A stretch of 64,000 nucleotides of DNA from contig NZ_BLTJ01000001.1 of the NCBI RefSeq assembly GCF_013282095.1, positions 1 through 64,000 of the forward strand, given 5' to 3'. The notes beneath the pieces were generated by a model. It was not told where the DNA came from, made no database searches, and worked only from the letters and a program-made list of their open reading frames with translations. A program made the translations under genes and the position numbers. This document shows, one piece after another, positions 14,977 to 23,141 of the stretch (position 1 is the stretch's first letter; the number at the start of each line of letters is the position of its first letter). Origin of the DNA: Enterocloster alcoholdehydrogenati. Its GTDB lineage: Bacteria > Bacillota > Clostridia > Lachnospirales > Lachnospiraceae.

Positions 14977-15510
14977 ATGAAAACAGAAGATTTACAGGCA
15001 AAAGGTCTGACACAGGAGCAGATCGATTATGTTATGGCCGAGTATGGCAGAGAGCTGAATGGAGTCAAGCAGGACCGCGACAATTATAAGGCGCAGCTTG
15101 CGGCAGCTCAGGCTACACTTAAAAGTTTTGAGGGCGTAAATGTGCAGGAACTCCAGGGAAAGATTACCCAGTTGACTTCTGATCTGGCGGTAAAAGAAAC
15201 TGAGTACCAGAAACAGATTGCAGACAGGGATTTCAATGACCTTCTGAAGACAACAGCAGAGGGCTTTAAGCCGCGTGATCTGAAGGCTGTCATGCCGTTC
15301 CTGGATGTCGAAAAGCTGAAGGCCAGCAAGAACCAGGAGGCAGATATTAAGGCAGCTCTGGATGTTGTAAAGAAGGATAATGCTTATCTGTTTCAGGATA
15401 TCAATATCCCCAGAGTGGTTTCCACTACGCCTGGTCCGGGCGGTGCGGCAGCAGAGGACACAAAAGCCAGAGCCAATGCAGCATTAAGAAGCATTTTAGG
15501 AAGAGAATAA
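14977..15510 (+). CDS. Scaffold protein (phage minor structural GP20 family)
   Basis: This 177-residue mostly helical protein matches the Phage_GP20 scaffold family: an N-terminal LTQEQIDYVMAEYG helix, a coiled coil (about 20-80) and a conserved FKPRDLKAVMPFLD segment in the C-terminal half. Scaffold proteins guide capsid assembly and leave the prohead. It lies 12 bases before the major capsid gene, as expected. The SD is GAAAGGAAAT upstream of ATG 14977. Confidence 0.85.
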   Translation: MKTEDLQAKGLTQEQIDYVMAEYGRELNGVKQDRDNYKAQLAAAQATLKSFEGVNVQELQGKITQLTSDLAVKETEYQKQIADRDFNDLLKTTAEGFKPRDLKAVMPFLDVEKLKASKNQEADIKAALDVVKKDNAYLFQDINIPRVVSTTPGPGGAAAEDTKARANAALRSILGRE

Positions 15511-15522
15511 GGAGGAAACAAT

Positions 15523-16716
15523 ATGGCAGTACATATTACGAACAGAGCCGATACAGAGGCTATTATCCGGGAGCAGGTAGTTTCTACGATTTTTCAGGAC
15601 GCACCAAAACAGTCCGTATTTATGTCTTTGGCACGCAAGCTGCCCAATATGACAAGCAACCAGACCCGTATCCGTGTACTGGATTTTCTGCCCGATGCAC
15701 ATTGGGTAGATGGCGATACTGGCATGAAGCAGACCAGTAAGCAGGCATGGGATAATGTGTACATCAATGCCGCTGAGCTGGCTGTTATTGTACCGATCCC
15801 TGAAGCGGTTGCAGACGATGCAGAGTTTGATATTTTTGGAGAAATTACCCCAAGAGTGAATGAGGCTATCGGAAAGGCTGTGGACTCCGCGGTTATCTTT
15901 GGCACGAATCGCCCAGCAGCATGGCAGAATGATATTATTACCCTGGCCCGCCAGGCAGGAAATAATGTGGCATCGGGATCCAATTCAGACTATTACACGC
16001 TTCTGCTTGGCGAGGGGGGCGTGATTTCCAAGGTAGAAGAGGATGGGTATATGGTGACCGGAGCCTTGGCATCCATGGGAATGCGGGCAAAGCTGAGAGG
16101 CATTAAGTCCACAGACGGAATGCCGATTTTTAAGGCAGATATGCAGGGAACTACGAACTATGCTCTTGATGGAGCTCCGATGTACTTCCCACAAAATGGA
16201 TCTTATGATGGAAAAATTGCACAGTTGATCGTCGGAGATTTCAAGCAGGCTGTATATGCAATCCGTCAGGATGTAACTGTTAAAATCATTGATCAGGGCG
16301 TGATCCAGGATCCAACCACAAAGGAGATCGTTTACAACCTGGCCCAGCAGGACATGGTAGCGCTGCGAATCGTGTTCCGTATGGGCTGGGCGCTGCCGAA
16401 CCCTGCAACCCGTATGGATGAGGACCGCGTGGGCTGCCCGTTTGCATATCTGGAGCCTGCAACTGCAGTAACCACCCAGAAGGTTACTTTTACAGTCAAG
16501 GATAACAACAGCGAGCCTAAGGCCGTTGAAGGCGCTATTGTGGATGTGAATGGTTCCCGACTGAAAACCAACGCCGCCGGCGTGGCAGAGTTCTATTTGC
16601 GTCCAGGTACTTATCCGGCAAAGATCAAAAAGAATGGGTATGGCACGATCACGGAGACCGTAACTGTAGACAAGGCTGCGGTACCTAAGGCGATCACTCT
16701 GATCCCCAATGCGTAG
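15523..16716 (+). CDS. Major capsid protein with C-terminal Ig-like domain
   Basis: This 397-residue protein is the shell subunit. Residues 1-about 318 fit the HK97-fold major capsid of Firmicutes siphophages (opening TNRADTEAIIREQV, an AVADDAEFDIFGEI helix, a DMVALRIVFRMGWA core). Residues about 320-397 form a beta-rich Ig/carboxypeptidase-regulatory-like domain with the pattern GAIVDVNG, NAAGVAEFYLRPG, and IKKNGYGT. It would project from the capsid surface. Surface Ig domains on phage capsids are known and thought to bind glycans or mucus; that role here is inference. SD AGGAGGAAAC precedes ATG 15523. Confidence 0.88.
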   Translation: MAVHITNRADTEAIIREQVVSTIFQDAPKQSVFMSLARKLPNMTSNQTRIRVLDFLPDAHWVDGDTGMKQTSKQAWDNVYINAAELAVIVPIPEAVADDAEFDIFGEITPRVNEAIGKAVDSAVIFGTNRPAAWQNDIITLARQAGNNVASGSNSDYYTLLLGEGGVISKVEEDGYMVTGALASMGMRAKLRGIKSTDGMPIFKADMQGTTNYALDGAPMYFPQNGSYDGKIAQLIVGDFKQAVYAIRQDVTVKIIDQGVIQDPTTKEIVYNLAQQDMVALRIVFRMGWALPNPATRMDEDRVGCPFAYLEPATAVTTQKVTFTVKDNNSEPKAVEGAIVDVNGSRLKTNAAGVAEFYLRPGTYPAKIKKNGYGTITETVTVDKAAVPKAITLIPNA

Positions 16717-16725
16717 AAAGGAGCC

Positions 16726-17103
16726 ATGGTGCTGATGAGTTATGCAGATGAAGGATTTTATACGGACCGATACCTGCTGGGGCGTAAGCCGGCCATCAGC
16801 GCCGGTTTTGACTTTTATGCCCGTCAGGCCAGCCAGATCATTGACCACTATACGTTCGGCCGTCTGGAGAATGCGGCCAAGATTCCAGAGGCAGCGCGTC
16901 TGTGCTGCTGCGAACTGGCAGAAACAGAGTATGCCAGGGAAAAGCAGAGGAAAGATGCTGGAGGGAAAACGTCAGAGAAGGTAGGAACTTATTCTGTCAG
17001 CTTCGGAACTACTGGAGAAAGCAATTCTGCGTTTACCAGAGAACAGAGGGCCATCGTGATGAAATGGCTTGGAAATACCGGCCTGTGTTATCAGGGGGTG
17101 TGA
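16726..17103 (+). CDS. Head-tail connector protein
   Basis: This 125-residue helical protein lies right after the capsid gene and before other connectors, the usual place of the gp6/gp15-like adaptor that attaches to the portal. It contains the FYARQASQIIDHYTFGRL segment typical of this position. A cysteine cluster (LCCCEL) occurs at about 60. The start may be ATG 16726, very near the SD AAAGGAG, or ATG 16735; both give nearly the same protein. Confidence 0.7.
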   Translation: MVLMSYADEGFYTDRYLLGRKPAISAGFDFYARQASQIIDHYTFGRLENAAKIPEAARLCCCELAETEYAREKQRKDAGGKTSEKVGTYSVSFGTTGESNSAFTREQRAIVMKWLGNTGLCYQGV

Positions 17104-17104
17104 T

Positions 17105-17485
17105 ATGTATACCAACGCAGACGTAACGCTGTATTTGTACAGCAAAGAGGGCAAGGATGTACATTATACCCGTGTTCCCATTGAGGGAGTGTATTGGGAG
17201 GATGTGCAGCAGTCCACATTTCTTAAGACAGGGCAGAGGGATGCAGCCTCTGTCCTGTTGGTAATCCCCTATGAGAATCTGGACAGCTCTCTGCGATTTA
17301 CCAGAGGCAAGGATCTGGCTGTTAAAGGTGTTGTCTTGGATGAGATTGACTGCGACAGCCAAGAGACCTTGTCGAAATCATTGGCAGCCTTAAAGGCTGC
17401 TTATCACTATGTGACGGTTACTACTGTGGATGAAAGGCTGTATGGCAGCGAATCCGTATGGCATTATGAACTGTCCTGCAAGTAA
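17105..17485 (+). CDS. Phage head-closure region protein (DUF6751-like)
   Basis: This 126-residue beta-rich protein starts at ATG 17105, next to the preceding stop with GGGGGTG as SD; an earlier in-frame start would overlap that gene. It opens MYTNADVTLYLYSKEGKD and carries KTGQRDAASVLLVIPYE, a pattern I associate with DUF6751 phage proteins. By order it takes the place of the head-closure or stopper protein in SPP1-like systems. No catalytic residues are apparent. Confidence 0.6.
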   Translation: MYTNADVTLYLYSKEGKDVHYTRVPIEGVYWEDVQQSTFLKTGQRDAASVLLVIPYENLDSSLRFTRGKDLAVKGVVLDEIDCDSQETLSKSLAALKAAYHYVTVTTVDERLYGSESVWHYELSCK

Positions 17486-17495
17486 GGAGGCAGAT

Positions 17496-17918
17496 ATGGA
17501 AATTAAATTTGAAATGAAGCCTCCGAAGGATCTTCTGAGAGCCCGTGGGTTACAGGAAGGAGGGCCAGTGCAAAAGCTGGTAGACAGCGAGTGCATGAGG
17601 TACATGGCCCCATATATGCCCCGCAGACAGGCGGGAGAGCTGGAGCACATGATGGTTATGGCAACAGTGATCGGATCCGGGCAGATTGATATCCCTGGGC
17701 CATATGCCCATTACCTCTATGAGGGCGTCCTGTATGTGTCTCCCAGTACAGGCAGCGCCTGGGCAAAAAAGAATGAGATTAAAGAGCCTACAGGTAAAGA
17801 ACTGACCTACGCCGGGGCCCCTATGAGGGGGAAGAAGTGGTTTGAGCGGATGAAAGCAGACCACAAGGATGATATCCTCCGGGCGGCACAGGCTCTGGCA
17901 GACAGGAGGGGAAACTAA
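17496..17918 (+). CDS. Minor capsid / HK97 gp10-like protein
   Basis: This 140-residue protein begins at ATG 17496 behind TAAGGAGG. It has a VQKLVDSECMRYMAPYMPRR segment and the GPYAHYLYEGVLYV motif typical of the minor-capsid-2/gp10 family between connector and tail-terminator genes. A YVSP tail and a basic helix near the C-terminus complete it. It overlaps the next start by one base, so they are coupled. Role: assembly of the head-tail joint, inferred from position and family. Confidence 0.75.
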   Translation: MEIKFEMKPPKDLLRARGLQEGGPVQKLVDSECMRYMAPYMPRRQAGELEHMMVMATVIGSGQIDIPGPYAHYLYEGVLYVSPSTGSAWAKKNEIKEPTGKELTYAGAPMRGKKWFERMKADHKDDILRAAQALADRRGN

Positions 17919-18373
17919 TGACAATCATAGATTATATGCGCCAGACATTGACGGAGTACCCAAAGATATCTGAGTTTCTGGCCGGGGATGGGATCCATAT
18001 TGATTTTACGGAGCCGGAGCCGGTTAACTATGGGTTGTCCAGCAACGGGGACAGCCTGGTAAAAGAGGATGTGCTGGGGAATCAGATCTGGCAGCATAAA
18101 TTTGTTATGTATGCGGTCGGCCAGTCCTTTACGGATTATAACCGGCTGGCAAACAGTAACTTCCTTCTGGAACTGTCGCTCTGGCTGGAGCGGCTGCCGT
18201 CCGGGGATGAACTGACATTTCAGGCCGGAGAACAGGAGTTAAAGGGAACTTTTTTAAAGGCAAGCACAGCCAATGCAATGAGCATGGGACTGATGGGTGA
18301 AACCATTGACAGCGGCGTAATGTATCAGCTTCAGATCTACGCCCAGTACAAAATAGAAAGCGAGGAATTTTAA
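17918..18373 (+). CDS. Minor capsid 3 / tail-terminator-like protein
   Basis: This 151-residue protein opens MTIIDYMRQTLTEYPKISEF and contains a LVKEDVLGNQIWQHKFVMYA strand pair, the minor-capsid-3 family arrangement. In siphophages the gene before the major tail protein normally encodes the tail terminator or completion protein. The stop at 18373 is immediately followed by the tail gene ATG at 18374. Translation is coupled on both sides. Function is inferred from synteny. Confidence 0.75.
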   Translation: MTIIDYMRQTLTEYPKISEFLAGDGIHIDFTEPEPVNYGLSSNGDSLVKEDVLGNQIWQHKFVMYAVGQSFTDYNRLANSNFLLELSLWLERLPSGDELTFQAGEQELKGTFLKASTANAMSMGLMGETIDSGVMYQLQIYAQYKIESEEF

Positions 18374-18892
18374 ATGCCAGGAACAGTAACAGGGAAAATC
18401 AAGCGTAAATTCATGGCACACTATATTGATGCGGCAGCGCCGGCAGCTTCCGGGGGTACGGCGAAATATGTCCGCTTAGGCAAGGACCTGGAAGAGTTTA
18501 ACGTGGAAATGAATGCCAATGTAGACACCAAAAGTAATATCTGGGGGGAAACATCCGTAAATCTGGACAGCTATCAGCCCCAGGCATCCGCCGAGCCGTA
18601 TTATGCAGAGATTGGGGATCCTTTGTTTGGGCGTTTGCAGACCATTATTGATGAGCGTCAGACCCTGGATGATCTGAAAACCTCTGTAGTAGAGGTACAT
18701 CTTTGGGAAGAGCATGAGACCAAGACCGGTTCTTATGTTGCGTATAAGGAAGATGCTATTATTGAGGTTTCCAGCTATGGAGGTGATACAACCGGATACC
18801 AGATTCCATTTAATGTACATCATACCGGGAATCGGGTCAAGGGACTGTTTGCATTAGCAACTAAGACGTTTACAGAGGATGGAAAGGAATGA
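18374..18892 (+). CDS. Major tail (tube) protein
   Basis: This 172-residue protein would build the tail tube. It begins MPGTVTGKIKRKFMAHYID, has a FNVEMNANVDTKSNIWGET segment and a long VVEVHLWEEHE strand, with GDTTGYQIPFNVHHTG towards the end. This resembles the major tail proteins of A118-like phages, and it sits directly before the two tail assembly chaperones. The size is somewhat small but usual for the family. No Ig-like extension is present. Confidence 0.8.
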   Translation: MPGTVTGKIKRKFMAHYIDAAAPAASGGTAKYVRLGKDLEEFNVEMNANVDTKSNIWGETSVNLDSYQPQASAEPYYAEIGDPLFGRLQTIIDERQTLDDLKTSVVEVHLWEEHETKTGSYVAYKEDAIIEVSSYGGDTTGYQIPFNVHHTGNRVKGLFALATKTFTEDGKE

Positions 18893-18909
18893 AGGGGAGA
18901 AGGTAAAGG

Positions 18910-19356
18910 ATGCAGAGTATCAATTTTGATGAGGGAATAAAAACATTTTCTATCAATGGGGACGAGGCAAGGGTGATTCGTATCAATCCAGGAGATCTGA
19001 ACTTGCTCATCCGATCAGAAGAGGCGCAGAAACATATAGCAGAATATCAGGAGCAAATTAAAAGAATCCCATTAAATCCAGACGGAACGCCTGTAGATGG
19101 ATCAGAAGAATCGTCAGACGCTTTACGATCATTTAATTCTATGATGCGGAAGGAACTGAACTATATATTTAATGCAGACGTTTATGACACTGTGTTTGCT
19201 GGACAGTCCCCTTTATGTACTGTGGGGAAGGAAAAGATGTTCCTTTTTGAAGCCTTTATGCTCTCCATGATGTCGATTATCAAAAACGAGATTGCTGAAT
19301 TTAATGCCGCCAGTCAGGCGCGTGTGAAAAAATATACTGGAGGATATTCAAAATGA
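18910..19356 (+). CDS. Tail assembly chaperone (gpG-like)
   Basis: This 148-residue protein lies between the tail tube and Gp15 genes, the place of the first tail assembly chaperone. It has a beta-rich start (INFDEGIKTFSINGDEARVI) and a helical C-terminal half ending KKYTGGYSK. The next gene starts four bases before its stop. In many phages the two chaperones are expressed through a frameshift; here the second has its own ATG, and I see no obvious slippery heptamer at the overlap. It probably coats the tape measure during tail assembly. Confidence 0.7.
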   Translation: MQSINFDEGIKTFSINGDEARVIRINPGDLNLLIRSEEAQKHIAEYQEQIKRIPLNPDGTPVDGSEESSDALRSFNSMMRKELNYIFNADVYDTVFAGQSPLCTVGKEKMFLFEAFMLSMMSIIKNEIAEFNAASQARVKKYTGGYSK

Positions 19357-19913
19357 TAGGCAGGCTGCCGACGTCCTTAACTGTGTCAGGCAGTGTTCTT
19401 GATATCAGAACCGATTTCCGTGATATCCTCGTTATCATGCAGGCGTTTAATGATCCAGAATTATATTTGGATGAACAGTATGAAGTGATGCTGACCATAC
19501 TGTATGGGGACTTAAACTGTATCCCCCCAGACGCTTTTCCAGAAGCTATCAAGCAGGCGCTGTGGTTTCTGGACTGTGGACAGCAGGAAGAGGATAAAAA
19601 AAGTGCGGTAAAAGTAATGGATTGGGAGCAAGATGAGGCGATCATATTTCCGGCAGTAAACAAAGTTGCCGGATGTGAGGTAAGGGGGAAAGAATACGTC
19701 CATTGGTGGACATTTATGGGATATTTTATGGAAATAGAAGAAGGAACGTTTTCTACGGTTCTTGGCATTCGCCAGAAAAGAGCAAAGGGAAAGAAACTGG
19801 AAAAATGGGAGCAGGAATTTTACCGGAATAATAAAAGACAGTGTGATTTGAAACGTAAACACACAAAAGAGGAACAGGCAGAAATTGACTATTGGAATAG
19901 GCTATTGGGGTAG
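19353..19913 (+). CDS. Gp15 family phage protein (second tail chaperone)
   Basis: This 186-residue protein matches the bacteriophage Gp15 family: N-terminal RTDFRDILVIMQAFND, then a VMLTILYGD segment, a Trp-rich KEYVHWWTFMGYF patch and a basic C-terminus (KRKHTKEEQAEID). In A118-type phages Gp15 precedes the tape measure. The start overlaps the previous gene as ATGA. A weak GNRA-capped hairpin with a T-rich tail lies at 19914-19938, between it and the tape measure. Confidence 0.85.
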   Translation: MIGRLPTSLTVSGSVLDIRTDFRDILVIMQAFNDPELYLDEQYEVMLTILYGDLNCIPPDAFPEAIKQALWFLDCGQQEEDKKSAVKVMDWEQDEAIIFPAVNKVAGCEVRGKEYVHWWTFMGYFMEIEEGTFSTVLGIRQKRAKGKKLEKWEQEFYRNNKRQCDLKRKHTKEEQAEIDYWNRLLG

Positions 19914-19959
19914 GCGTCGAAAGGCGTCTTATTTTTATACCCGGAAATGAGGTGAGAGC

Positions 19960-22755
19960 ATGGCATCAGATGGCAGCTTAATATTTGACACGAAGATTGA
20001 TACCTCTGGTTTTGAAACTTCCAGTCTGGAAAAGGCGGTAGATAGGCTTTCTGCGTTGGTAGACAGTTTATCTGCAAAATTGGACAAAACGTTTTCAGAT
20101 TCAGGGACTGCAGTGTCTGCAACCTCCCGTAAAGTAGACGGCATGGCAGAAGCTGCCAAAAAGGCAGCAGACGAGATGGAGCGGCTCAGGAAAGAGAAAG
20201 CGTCAGTATTTTCAGGAACCATCACGAACAACAATGCGTCTGTATTGGCAACACCAGACAATGGAAAACGGTATGATATCTATGGAAATGATGTAGATGT
20301 TATGATTGCTAAAAATAAGGAACTGGAAGAGGCAGCGCGGCAGGCATCAACTGCGGTCACTGCCGAAACACAGAAGGAAGAAAAAAGTGTGTCCAGTTTT
20401 AAGGATACTGTGTTTTTGGCGGTTAATGCTTTCAAACATTTTCCCGGAAATATTTCTGCGCTTTTTAACCGCGTTGGAGAATCTATTGGCAGTACAGATT
20501 TTAAGTTCCGTACACTGCAGGATGAGTTAGACCACTATCAAGAAAAACTGTATTATGCAGAGCGAAAAGGGCTTGGTCTGGGAGATGCAGAGTATGATAA
20601 GGCATACAGGGGACTGATGTTGGCTAAAAAAGCGGCAGAGAAATATAAAAGTTCTCTTTTGAACGCAGATCAGGGGCAGAAACGGGTCGACAAATCCGCA
20701 AATCAAATGAGAAATTCCCTAAATAAAGCGGGAAAGTCCGCAAAAAGCACTGGGAAAGGATTAAATACCCTGGGGCGTTCCATTATTTTTTCACTGGTTT
20801 TTCGTTCTATAAGCATGATCGAGAATCAGATAAAAGAAGGTTTCCAGAATCTGGCCCGGTACTCAGACGAGACCAATAAAAGCGCATCCCTGCTTATGTC
20901 AGCTAATACGAGGCTTAAAAACAGCTTTGCAACGGCATTTGCGCCGGCATTACAGGTGGCAGCCCCCGCATTAAAGCAGATTATTGATCTGTTATCTATG
21001 GGGGCGACCTATGCAGGGCAGTTTATCGCTGCCCTGACAGGAAAAAGTACCTTTGTAAAGGCTGTGGATGTGGAGGAAGATTATGCAGCCTCTTTAAAAG
21101 AATCCAATGATGAATTAAAAGAGAAGGAAAAGGCAACTAAAAAACTGACATTTGCATTTGATGATCTGATACAGGCACAGGGAAGTGATGCTCAGTCAGC
21201 AGAAACATACAAACCTCCAACACCGGATCAGATGTTTGAAACTGTAGAGATTGAAACGGATATCGTAAAATTTGCGGATAGGGTAAAGGAAATCCTTTCC
21301 GGGCTTTTTGACCCTATGCAGCAGTCCTGGGATGAAAACGGATCTGCAGTTATGGACGCAGCAGAATTTGCCCTTAACCAGCTAAAAAAGTTGGGCAGCG
21401 ATGTAGGCAGTACATTTATGACTGTGTGGGAAAAAGAGGGCTACGGGAAGGCTGTAACGGATGACGTTCTGATTTCTATTTCCAATCTCTTATATACAGT
21501 TGGGAACTTGGCACAGGGATTTGATGAGGCATGGACAAGTGGGAATACAGGCCTGCTTATCATGCGCCATCTGGGCGATCTTTTGCTGGAGGTAACTGGA
21601 TTTTTTCGTGATGCAACAGGGGAAATTAGAACATGGTCGGCGACCCTTGATTTTTCTCCGCTCCTTGTGTCCTTTGATGGGGTATTAGTGAATATGCGCC
21701 CCATAGTGAATGCAATAGGTGAGTTGCTTTTGTGGTTTCTCAGTGACGTGCTTCTCCCGCTGGCAAAGTGGGGATTGGAGAATGCCGTGCCCGCCGCTTT
21801 TGATTTGATATCGGCAGCTTTAAAGGTACTGTCCTCAATTTTGAATGCGCTGAAACCATTGGCATTATGGTTATGGGATGAATTCCTGCAGCCGCTTGGA
21901 CAGTGGACGGGGCAGCTTATCATAGCAGCCCTTGAAAAACTGGTAGAATGGCTTACAAGATTCTCTGATTGGATTTCACAGAATCAGACCTTGGTAGCCA
22001 ATATAACGTTGGCGGTGTTGGCGTTTTTTGCGGCATGGAAAATCACGGAATTTGTTACAGGGATAGCTAAACTCATAAGTGGACTGGGCGGTTTCATAAC
22101 AATTGGCGAACAGGTGATCGTTATGTTATCTCGGACTGTATCAAGTATAAGCCCTTTGACACTTGCTATATCCAGTATTATTTCTTTAATTTCTGTATTG
22201 GCTCTGAATTGGGACTCTATGACTCCAACAGAGAAAGTTATTACCGGTGTACTGGCGCTGGCATCCGCCGCGGGAATTCTGGCAGTTGCTCTGGGAGCGT
22301 TATCTGGCCCAGCTGGAGCAGCCGTGATGGCAGCCTCTATCGCAGCTGGAGTTGCTGCCGCTGTAATAGCTATCAACGCAGGTAAGCGTGCCGCGTCGTC
22401 TGGATATTCCAATAGTGGGTCCAGAGGCAGAAACGGCTATCCTGTATCAGCTTATGAACTGTCACTACACGGAATCCCCCGTTTGGCTACAGGCACGGTA
22501 GTACCTCCGCGTGCGGGAGAATTTGCGGCTATATTGGGAGATAATAACCGTGATACAGAGATTGTCAGTCCGATCCCTGCCATGAAACAGGCTTTTAAAG
22601 AAGCAATCGAGGAAATGGGTGGAGTCGGTGGAAATAACACACTGCGGGCAGACTTGATTATAGATGGGACAAAGTTTGGACAGTTGGTTTATAAATTTAA
22701 TAATCAGGAGAAACAACGCGTTGGTGTGAGAATGGTGGTGGAAGGGCAAGCATGA
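19960..22755 (+). CDS. Tape measure protein
   Basis: This 931-residue protein sets tail length and is ejected ahead of DNA. It has long coiled-coil stretches (about 20-110 and 220-310), a helical middle, and a hydrophobic segment at about 678-808 with several predicted membrane helices that may help DNA cross the cell membrane. The C-terminus ends in a Gly-rich, then a charged region. At roughly 930 residues it implies a tail of moderate length. SD AATGAGGTGAGAG precedes ATG 19960, and the next gene overlaps its stop by four bases. Confidence 0.88.
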   Translation: MASDGSLIFDTKIDTSGFETSSLEKAVDRLSALVDSLSAKLDKTFSDSGTAVSATSRKVDGMAEAAKKAADEMERLRKEKASVFSGTITNNNASVLATPDNGKRYDIYGNDVDVMIAKNKELEEAARQASTAVTAETQKEEKSVSSFKDTVFLAVNAFKHFPGNISALFNRVGESIGSTDFKFRTLQDELDHYQEKLYYAERKGLGLGDAEYDKAYRGLMLAKKAAEKYKSSLLNADQGQKRVDKSANQMRNSLNKAGKSAKSTGKGLNTLGRSIIFSLVFRSISMIENQIKEGFQNLARYSDETNKSASLLMSANTRLKNSFATAFAPALQVAAPALKQIIDLLSMGATYAGQFIAALTGKSTFVKAVDVEEDYAASLKESNDELKEKEKATKKLTFAFDDLIQAQGSDAQSAETYKPPTPDQMFETVEIETDIVKFADRVKEILSGLFDPMQQSWDENGSAVMDAAEFALNQLKKLGSDVGSTFMTVWEKEGYGKAVTDDVLISISNLLYTVGNLAQGFDEAWTSGNTGLLIMRHLGDLLLEVTGFFRDATGEIRTWSATLDFSPLLVSFDGVLVNMRPIVNAIGELLLWFLSDVLLPLAKWGLENAVPAAFDLISAALKVLSSILNALKPLALWLWDEFLQPLGQWTGQLIIAALEKLVEWLTRFSDWISQNQTLVANITLAVLAFFAAWKITEFVTGIAKLISGLGGFITIGEQVIVMLSRTVSSISPLTLAISSIISLISVLALNWDSMTPTEKVITGVLALASAAGILAVALGALSGPAGAAVMAASIAAGVAAAVIAINAGKRAASSGYSNSGSRGRNGYPVSAYELSLHGIPRLATGTVVPPRAGEFAAILGDNNRDTEIVSPIPAMKQAFKEAIEEMGGVGGNNTLRADLIIDGTKFGQLVYKFNNQEKQRVGVRMVVEGQA

Positions 22756-23138
22756 CCGAAACGATATTTTCTATAGATGGCGTAGAACTTAGGGTGAATG
22801 TAATGAGTCTCGAAAGGGGATTCTCGGTAACGGATACGAAGAACTCAGGACGACTTCAAAACTACGGTATGTATCGGGAAGTGGCCGGTACTTTTTATAA
22901 TTACACGCTGGAGATTGAACCTTATCCGGGATATAGGGATGACTATGATACATTTTATGAAATCATATCCGCTCCTGTCAGATCCCATCAGATGACATTT
23001 CCTTACGCGCAGAGGAATCTAACATTTGAAGCCTATGTGACACAGGGGAAAGATAAAATGAAACGGATCAAAGGGAAAAACCTGTGGAGCGGGTTGTCCA
23101 TATACTTTGTAGCCATGGAACCACAGAGGAGGCCATGA
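22752..23138 (+). CDS. Small distal tail protein
   Basis: This 128-residue beta-rich protein starts inside the tape measure stop (ATGA overlap). It begins MTETIFSIDGVELRVNVMSLER and has the YTLEIEPYPGYRDDYDTFYE segment. Location after the tape measure fits a short distal tail (Dit-type) protein that joins tube and baseplate, though it is shorter than canonical Dit proteins. The family assignment is from order and size. It is followed by the large baseplate gene after 3 bases. Confidence 0.6.
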   Translation: MTETIFSIDGVELRVNVMSLERGFSVTDTKNSGRLQNYGMYREVAGTFYNYTLEIEPYPGYRDDYDTFYEIISAPVRSHQMTFPYAQRNLTFEAYVTQGKDKMKRIKGKNLWSGLSIYFVAMEPQRRP

Positions 23139-23141
23139 GAG

